This document shows, one piece after another, positions 57,786-64,000 of a stretch of 64,000 nucleotides of DNA (position 1 is its first letter; every line of letters begins with the position of its first letter). The stretch is from Diacronema lutheri (lineage: Eukaryota; Haptophyta; Pavlovophyceae; Pavlovales; Pavlovaceae). The stretch covers positions 62,001-126,000 of the forward strand of contig JAGTXO010000064.1 of the NCBI GenBank assembly GCA_019448385.1. Reading direction: 5' to 3'. The translations under genes were made by a program, and so were the position numbers. The notes under the pieces were generated by a model, which worked only from the letters and a program-made list of their open reading frames with translations, ran no database searches and was not told where the DNA came from.

Positions 57786-58348
57786 GCTCGAGGGGAGTGG
57801 AGGGCCTGGCGGGTGGGGCCTCGCGTAAGGCAGGCGGTGAAGCAGCCCGCGTGTGTGGTTTGCTGTTTCGGGCGGAGCGCGGCCCGTGTGTCGGCGCCGG
57901 CGCCGGGCGGTCGAGTGAGCACGAGCGGGCGGTGGGCGGCGCGCGCGCAAGGCTCGCCGCGCGCGCGTTTGGCGGAGCGCCGCGGCATGGCGGCCCGCGC
58001 CGTCCGGACGGCATGCGGGCCGCTGTTGTCGCGGCTGGTCAACGGGTCCCACAAGCCCTGCAGCACAACATTTTGAGTGTGTGAGCACCCAAGGCCGGCG
58101 TGCGTCTGCACGGGCGGCAGCCGCGTCGTTGGCTGCGGAGTGGAAAGCGCATGTGACGTCGGCGCGAGGTGCGTGCACTGACGCCATTGTGCGCGCATGA
58201 TGTCCAGCAATTTTAAATTCGCGCATGATGTCCAGCACACTGAAAAAAACCAGTCTGAATTCAAATGCATCAGTCCAACTGCTGTTGTCGCGCACGCACT
58301 CACCCCGCGGCTCTCGCGCCGCGCACGCCGCCCGCACTGCCTGTGCCC
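57786..58348. other. Intergenic between convergent genes
   Basis: GCGCATGATGTCCAGCA is directly repeated at 58193-58209 and 58221-58237, in an AT-richer patch containing AATTTTAAATT. No gene is seen. Confidence 0.45.
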
Positions 58349-59487
58349 TCAGCCAAAGCACACCGTGTCGCGCAGCGCGGCCAGGCCACCGACGGTTCCG
58401 ATGGCGCCGCCGACGCCGCCCACGGCGCCCGGGCCCACGGCCGGCCTGCCGTCATCATGGCCGAGCGCGCCCCGCAGGAGCGCGACGCACCCAGCGCGGC
58501 CGAGCGCGCGCGCGCCGGACGCGAGCGCCGGCCACGCGTCCGCCGCCGCGAGCGCATCCGCCACCGCGTCCGCCGCGTTGAGCTGCGAGAGGAAGAGCGC
58601 GACGCACTCGGCCTGGCCGTTGGCCACGGCGCCGACGAGCGCCGTCGCGCCGTTGGCGTCGCGCGCGCGCGCGTCGGCGCCGCGCTCGAGCAGCAGCTGC
58701 GCGCAGTCGGCGTGCCCCGCCGCCGCCGCGCAGTGCAGCGCGGTCTGTCCGCGCGCGTTCGCCGCCGTGACGCACGCGCCGCGGTCGAGCAGAAGGCGCG
58801 CGCATGCCACGTGCCCGCGCGCGCACAGCAAGAGGAGGGCGGGCGTGCCGTCCGCGTCGGCGGCGTTGACGTCGACGCCCTGATCGATCAGCAGCCGCGC
58901 CGCCTCGAGCTGGTCGCCACGCTGCGCGCGCAGCCGCCCCCCCTGCGCGGCGCGGCCGCCGGCGCGTCGGTCACCGCCGGCGGCGGAGGCGACGGGCGAG
59001 GGCGCGTGGGCGATGGTGCCGGCCTCGTCGTACACGTCGCCGTCGCTCGCGCCGTCGCCGTCGAACGCCGCGTTCGCGCAGATCGCGTGCAGGCCGGTCT
59101 GGCCGTCAAAGGTGACGTGCGCGCGCGCGTCGACGCCGCCATCGAGGAGCACGCGAAGCGTCGCGAGCGGCCGCGCGGAGCCGCAGCGGTCGGCGCCGCA
59201 CGCGACGTAGAGCACCGGGTCGGACAGCTGCGCGAGCCAGCTCACGTCCGCGCCGCGCTGCAGCAGGAGGCGCACGATGGCGGCGTGTCCGTGCAAGCCG
59301 GCGAACCACAGCGGCTCGTGGCCGCGCCCAAACGGGTGGCGCGCGCGCACGTCGGCACCGAGGTCGAGCAGCGCGGCGGCGCACTCGAGATGGCCCTCCT
59401 CGCACGCCCAGTTGAGCGCGTCGCCGAGCAGCTCCGCAGCATGGCGGCGCGCCGGCGCGGCGGGCGGCGACGCCGACGCCGACGCCG

Positions 59488-59525
<38 letters not shown>

Positions 59526-60022
59526 TCGGCGATTGCGTCGACGAGGAGGCGGACGATGGGCAGGTGACCGCCGTGCGCCGCAAACTCGAGCGCCGCGTAC
59601 GCCTCCTCGCAGCTCACCCCCTCCGCGAGCAGCGCGCCGACGACGAGGGTGGAACCGGCCGACGCGGCCGCGGCGAGCGCGCGCGCGCGGCAGAACGGCG
59701 CGTCGAGCGCGCGCGCCCAGTGGAGTACGTCGGGCGCGTCGTTGAGCGCGGCGAGCACGCATGGCGCACGCGCGCGCCAGTTCGGCACCTCCGCGCGCCA
59801 CAGCTCGGCGAGCGAGACGCTCGTCACCGCCGCGAGCCGCACGCCGCCCGCGCCGTGCGCGGCGGTGGCCGCGCGGAGCGCGCGGCACGTGCGCGCGGCG
59901 AGGGGCGCGTGCACGTCGAGGAAGGAGACGACGTTGCGCAGCGCGTCGTCCGTGAGCAGCGCGAACGGGCACGGGCCGTCAGCGTCGCGCGCGGCGCACG
60001 CGCGTCGGTGCGTCGGACGCAT
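58349..60022 (-). CDS. F-box protein with ankyrin repeats
   Basis: Intronless, 557 aa. Residues about 18-55 (FALLTDDALRNVVSFLDVHA through CRALRAAT) match an F-box, the Skp1-binding part of SCF ubiquitin ligases. About nine ankyrin repeats follow in two blocks: YAALEFAAHGGHLPIVRLLV, LNWACEEGHLECAAALLDLG and EPLWFAGLHGHAAIVRLLLQ before a Gly/Ala-rich insert, then ARLLIDQGVDVNAADADGTP, LLLLCARGHVACARLLLDRG, QTALHCAAAAGHADCAQLLL and ATALVGAVANGQAECVALFL. A poly-Pro stretch (GGC repeats near 59490-59525) interrupts the first block. Such proteins choose substrates for ubiquitination and are greatly expanded in protists and giant viruses. It is divergent with the next gene (272 bp). Confidence 0.87.
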
Positions 60023-60294
60023 CTCTGCGGGAGATGCTGGACGTTGAGGAATTTTGGGGTGGACGGATTCCCGCGCGATTCGCCCGTCTAGGCATCTTTG
60101 CCATCACGAGTCCCGGTCTCAATGTGACTGGTCGACCGGGCGGGGCTCTCATCCCAGTCCGCGCTTTTGAAATCCGAGCGGGCAAAAGCCATGCTGCTCT
60201 CACGGCTTGCACGCTCGTCAGGCCGGTGAGCGCGCTCGCGGGGCGTCGCGCGTGCCGCGCCACGCGCGTGCAGCCGTGGTGGGCGCCGTCGCAC

Positions 60295-60894
60295 ATGGCC
60301 CTCGCTCACGCGCCACCGGTCCGCGCCCGCGCGCCGCCGACCTTGGCTCGCAGCGCGCGCGCGCTCTCGCGCACGCTCTCGACGATTGACGCGGCCGCGC
60401 CGGCTGCGCCGCCTCCGGTGCTGGTCGACGCGGGCTTCGCCGCCGTCGTCGGCGCGTGCTATGTGGGCGCTACCCTCTGGGCCTACAATGACGGCGTCTT
60501 CGGCAAGATGTTTGGTGGCGAGGCCAAGGCCGCCGAGCAGGCTCAGGTGCGCGCGGGGCCAGGGCGCGGGCCCAGGGCGCGCGCACGGGCGCGCGCGCGC
60601 ACGCGCGTCGCGAGCGCACACGCAGCGCGCGCGCGCGGCGCGCGGCGCGCAAAGGCTCTCGGGGCCGCGCCGCCCGCCCGCCGGGCCCACCAGGGAGCGC
60701 CGCGTCTTTCGGGCGTGCACCGGCTGACCCGCCGTCCGGCCCCGGCCGACCGCCTCCGCTCCATTTGCGCTTCACCCTCGCTCGTTCGCGTGTTGGCGCA
60801 GGCCAAGGACCAGCTGACGGCGATGGAGGAGGATCTCGCCGCGATCAAGAAGGCCGTCGAGGAGGGCGCCACCAAGAAGAAGCGACGCCCGTGA
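60295..60894 (+). CDS. Small mitochondrial-type single-TM protein
   Basis: Exons 60295-60546 and 60802-60894 (GT-AG, phase 0) give 114 aa. The N-terminus is Arg/Ala/Ser-rich without acids (PTLARSARALSRTLST), a good mitochondrial presequence. It is followed by one membrane helix (VDAGFAAVVGACYVGATLWA), the mobile-looking segment NDGVFGKMFGGEAKAAEQAQ, and a short coiled coil (LTAMEEDLAAIKKAVEE) ending in a lysine cluster. The size and layout suggest an inner-membrane accessory subunit. An alternative first exon starting at 60191 with a GTGAGC donor does not keep the frame. The family is unknown. Confidence 0.6.
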   Translation: MALAHAPPVRARAPPTLARSARALSRTLSTIDAAAPAAPPPVLVDAGFAAVVGACYVGATLWAYNDGVFGKMFGGEAKAAEQAQVRAGPGRGPRARARARARTRVASAHAARARGARRAKALGAAPPARRAHQGAPRLSGVHRLTRRPAPADRLRSICASPSLVRVLAQAKDQLTAMEEDLAAIKKAVEEGATKKKRRP

Positions 60895-61115
60895 GCGAGA
60901 AAGCTCACGTTGGAGAAAATCAGAAAAGGGCGGTGTGCCCACGAGCGCCCGCTCGCGGGGCGCCCGCGCGCGCGGCGGGCAGCACGGGCGGTCCAGCCGA
61001 TGGGCGAGGCAGCGAAATTCCATCCGGGCGCACTGCTTGAGCTTGTCACTGTCAAGATGTAGGGCAGAAAAAGTCACTGTCAAGACCTGGGGCCACGCAC
61101 GCGGTGCGCTTCCAC
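60895..61115. other. Intergenic between convergent genes
   Basis: GTCACTGTCAAGA is directly repeated at 61045-61057 and 61073-61085. Short and probably 3'-UTR sequence. Confidence 0.45.
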
Positions 61116-64000
61116 TCACGCTGCCGCGCGCGCGCCGACGACGTGCACGATGTGCGACCGCCCCTTTTCAAACGAGAGCGGCGCCGCGTCGCCCGCCCCG
61201 CGCACCGCCTCCGCGACGGCCGCCGCCGCCACCGCCTCGCGCGCGCCACCGCGCCCGCGGCCAGCACCGGCACCGCCCGCGCCAGCCAACGGCCCGTCGG
61301 TTACGGGCAGCGCACACTTTTGCGCCGCCTCAACTGCCACGGCGTACCCGCCGACATCGTAGAGTCCGGGCGCGCGCGCGAGCGCGTGCAACCGGACTCG
61401 CACGATGCCGGCGGCTGCGAGCCGGATCGGCGCGGCGCAGGTGCGCCCCACCCAGCTCACGCGGCCATGCGCTGCGCCGCCTTTTTTCCCGCCGGCGCTC
61501 GTCGCCGCCGGCGCGCCGCCCGCGCCGCCGCCTGCGCCCGCGCCGCCGCCGTCGCCCGCCGCGCCGGGCGGAGGCGCCGGCGCGCGCAGGTGGACGATGA
61601 GCTCGGCGTCGGCGCTCAGGTTGCGCAGCACGACGCACACCGTCAGCACGCACGCCGCGCCGCACGTCGGTGGGGCCAGCGCCGCCGCCGCGTCCGACAC
61701 GCCGGGCTCGGACGAGTCCGTCACGCCGGGCTCGGACGAGTCCGACACGCCGGGCTCGGACGAGTCCGACACGCCGGGCTCGGACGAGTCCGACACGCCG
61801 GTCGGGAAGGCGTGTCGGACAACGAGCGGCGTCTCGATCCAGTGCGCAACGCCCAGCGGCCCCGCCACCGCCGCCGCCGCTTCCGCCGCCGCCGCCGCGG
61901 CCGTCGCCGCCGCCATGCTGAGCGGCGGCGCGCCCGGCGGGCCACCGGCGCGCCGCGGCGCCGCGCGCGCCGCAAGCGACGCGGCGGCGGCCGACGCCGC
62001 GGCGGCGGTCATCGGCGGCGGGCGCACGTGCGGCGCGAGCTCGAGCGCGAACAGCGCCCTCTGCCCCGCGCGCTCGCGCGCGCCGCCGACGCCGCCGCCG
62101 CCGCCGCCGCCGCTGGCGCCGCCGGGCGCGCCGGGCGCATCGGGCGCGAGACGCCATCGTAGCGAAAGATGCGTGCCGGCGCCCAAGCTGCCGGGGCGGG
62201 GACCGTCCGCGCCGCTTCCGGCGCTGGCGCCGTCCACGGGCGGCAGCTGCGCGTTCGCGAGCTCCCGCCTACGCGCGGGCGAGGCGCGCGGGCGGGCGTT
62301 ACATGGGGGGGGGGGGGGGGGGGGGGGGGGCGGGCGGCGCGGTGGTGGCCGCGGCGAACAGCGCGCGCGCGCGCCAATCGCGGGCGTTTCAAATTCGGCG
62401 GCGCAGTCGGTGGGCGGCGTGCGGGGCAGCGCGCGCACCACAGCAGCTGCGCGTGCAGCTCGGTCGTCACGGGGCCTGTCGGACCCATCGGACCCGTCAT
62501 CGGACCCGTCATCGGACCCGTCATCGGACCCGATGTCGGACTCGCCGCCGTCGGGCCGAGCGCGAGCTCGGAGCGCGTGCACGCGGCCGGCCATGCGCGC
62601 GCGCCCGGCGCGCACGCGCCGCCCGCCGCGGCCGCAGCCGCGGCCGCGGCCGCGAGCGCCGCGGCGGACGCCGAGGAGAGTCCGATGTGTCCGACGCCCG
62701 TTCCGACGCCCGTTCCGACACCCGTTCCGACGAGTCCGGGGCGGCCATCGTGCGCAGAGGGCACGTCGGGCGCGGGCGCGAGCGACGCGGCAAGCGCGGC
62801 GGCGAGCCCGGCGGGCGCGGCGAGCGCCGCCGACCCGCCGCGGCCGCCACCAGCGCCAAATGCGCCGGCAACGCCGAAGAGTCCGGCTGGTGGCGCTCGC
62901 CGCAGGACTATCAGCATGGTGGTCTCCTCGCCTGGGCGGAGCGCGCGCGGAGCGGCTGCTTGGGAGGAGCCGGTACCTGCGCGACCCAGTCCGGGGTCCG
63001 GCGGACCGTCCAGTCCGGGGTCCGGCGGGCCGACGGGGTCCGGCGGGCCGACGAGGCCCGCGAGCGCCCAGCCCGAGTCCGAGTCACACGCGAGCGCGTC
63101 GAGGAGCACAAGCTGCGGCTGCGAGTGTGGCTGCGGCTGCGAGTGTGGCTGCGGCTGCACTTGTGAATGTTCGACCACCGCGCTCGGCGGCGCGGGCGGG
63201 AGCACGAGCAGCGCGCCGGGCGCGTCGGCGGCGGCCTGCGGAAGCAGCGAGCGCACGCGGATGGCTGCGCGGCGGCGGCGAGAGGACGCGAGCACGCAGC
63301 CGATTCACCGGGGACGCGCGAGCGGCAGGCGTAGCGGCGCGCGCGGAGGAAAGGAAAGGAAAGGAAAGGAAAGGAAAGGAAAGGAAAGGGGGAATAAAAA
63401 GAGGCGTGAGGTCATGCATGCGCAGCGGCGCGGCACGCGCGAAGCGGTGCATGAGCCGAGCGAGCGAGCGAGCGGATCGGCCCCGCCCCCATCAGCACCG
63501 CGCACAAATCCAACTGGATTTTAAATGGAGCGAGCGCCGTGCGCGCGCGCGTCCGCGCAGCACATGACCGCGCGGCGCCGCGTCGCGCGGCGTCGCGCGG
63601 CGTGGCGTGGCGCGGCGCGGCGCGGCGTGGCGCGGCGCGGCGCGCACCGACAAGAAACTCGACGCCATCGCCACCGCCTCCGCCACCGCCACCGCCGCCT
63701 CCACCACCGCCACCGCCACCGCCACCGCCGCCAACGGCAGCCGCCGCAGCCGCCGCCGGCGCGCGCACGCGCGGCGTCGCGAAGACGACGCGCGCCTCCA
63801 CAGCGCGCGTCACGCGCACGCACACGCTATGCGCGCACACGCGCAGAAGCGGCGGTGTGGCAGGCTGTGCGGCCGCCGTCAGCTCGCGCCCGGCGCGCGC
63901 GCCCGGCGCGCGCTCACGCGCTGCGCCGCCGCCACCGCCAACACCGCCGCCGCCAACACCGCCACCACCGCCGTCTCCGTCCGCCGCCTCCGCCGCAGCG
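61116..64000 (-). CDS. TRAPP-complex-like trafficking subunit, C-terminal part (truncated by window edge)
   Basis: Three exons are in the window: beyond 64000 to 63648, 63264-62439, 62268-61116. Junction phases agree (phase 1, then phase 2), giving more than 770 aa. The 5' part lies outside. The pattern is of tandem beta-sandwich domains: PPLLRVCAHSVCVRVTRA, VLLDALACDSDSGWALAGL followed by LRPGEETTMLIVLRR, HLSLRWRLAPD, TVCVVLRNLSADAELIVHLR and, near the end, VSWVGRTCAAPIRLAAAGIV with APGLYDVGGYAV. The W-x-G-x-T block and a closing G-x-YD strand are typical of the C-termini of TRAPPC8/Trs85-type and related tethering subunits, so a role in ER-Golgi or autophagy trafficking is inferred; which subunit is unclear. 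Low-complexity inserts (GVSDSSEP repeats, GPMT repeats, poly-Ala) interrupt the domains. Confidence 0.5.
61686..61806 (-). repeat. 24-bp coding tandem repeat (GVSDSSEP)
   Basis: Five copies of a 24-bp unit (CACGCCGGGCTCGGACGAGT plus four bases) encode an acidic GVSDSSEP repeat in the TRAPP-like gene. One copy has Thr in place of Ser. Confidence 0.88.
62308..62331. repeat. Poly-G tract in the last intron
   Basis: About 24 G on plus in the 170-bp intron between 62439 and 62268. Confidence 0.8.
63350..63391. repeat. GGAAA pentanucleotide microsatellite
   Basis: About eight perfect GGAAA units lie in the intron between 63648 and 63264 of the TRAPP-like gene. Confidence 0.9.

Noticed and set aside
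61405-63567. 720-aa plus-strand frame opposite the TRAPP-like gene
   Set aside because: No domain. The minus strand has phase-consistent exons and beta-sandwich motifs.

Overview
This is a very GC-rich nuclear segment from a photosynthetic protist. The evidence is genes interrupted by short introns (mostly GT-AG with donors of the form GTGCG, plus one GC-AG), a nucleus-encoded FtsH protease, and cytosolic GAPDH, PIP-kinase, MYND, F-box and TRAPP-like genes. The FtsH presequence has a signal peptide that reaches Phe in SGFAPP, then an Arg-rich transit segment and a twin-Arg lumen signal. That layout is typical of a secondary plastid of red-algal origin (haptophyte or heterokont). The exact taxon cannot be fixed from the sequence. 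Because stop codons are rare at this base composition, long open frames occur on both strands and ORF length alone is not evidence. Calls here rest on domains, splice-phase agreement and motif order.

Layout. 0.26-9.3 kb: secretory DnaJ and an 11-exon plastid FtsH on the minus strand, with introns full of minisatellites and poly-C. 9.4-11.7 kb: a tail-anchored hypothetical protein and a Sel1/MYND protein on plus. 11.7-15.7 kb: a repeat-rich accessory stretch with copies of a 105-bp repeat, a frameshifted minus-strand gene remnant and an 857-bp near-perfect palindrome built from two inverted 305-bp MITE-like copies. 15.6-18.1 kb: a PIF1/Helitron-type helicase broken by several frame changes. 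19.5-21.2 kb: a USP-type deubiquitinase. 21.2-23.9 kb: degenerate sequence.

23.96-42.84 kb: the most notable object, a three-exon gene predicted to encode about 6,205 aa. Both introns join phase 0 to phase 0. It contains, in order, a Ulp1/C48-like cysteine protease, a TM plus coiled coil, a second Ulp1-like protease, several decayed protease-like modules, a YqaJ/lambda-exonuclease-type nuclease, a chromodomain and a C-terminal Fanzor (eukaryotic TnpB-like, RNA-guided) nuclease. It reads as a giant mobile-element or virus-derived multi-domain protein. A diverged 150-bp fragment of the same coding sequence lies at 44.4 kb, so the element has left more than one copy.

44.6-50.4 kb: a divergent PIP5K and a protein with five 31-aa repeats, both minus. 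51.4-52.4 kb: a multi-pass membrane protein (minus) whose 3' end lies in an 81-bp tandem array. 52.4-55.0 kb: a large Ala/Pro-rich single-TM protein. 55.5-57.8 kb: six-exon cytosolic GAPDH. 58.3-60.0 kb: F-box/ankyrin protein (minus). 60.3-60.9 kb: small mitochondrial-type membrane protein. 61.1-64.0 kb: 3' part of a TRAPP-like trafficking subunit running off the right edge. The two flanks are ordinary host housekeeping DNA. The centre (about 11.7-44.6 kb) is an accessory region shaped by mobile elements.
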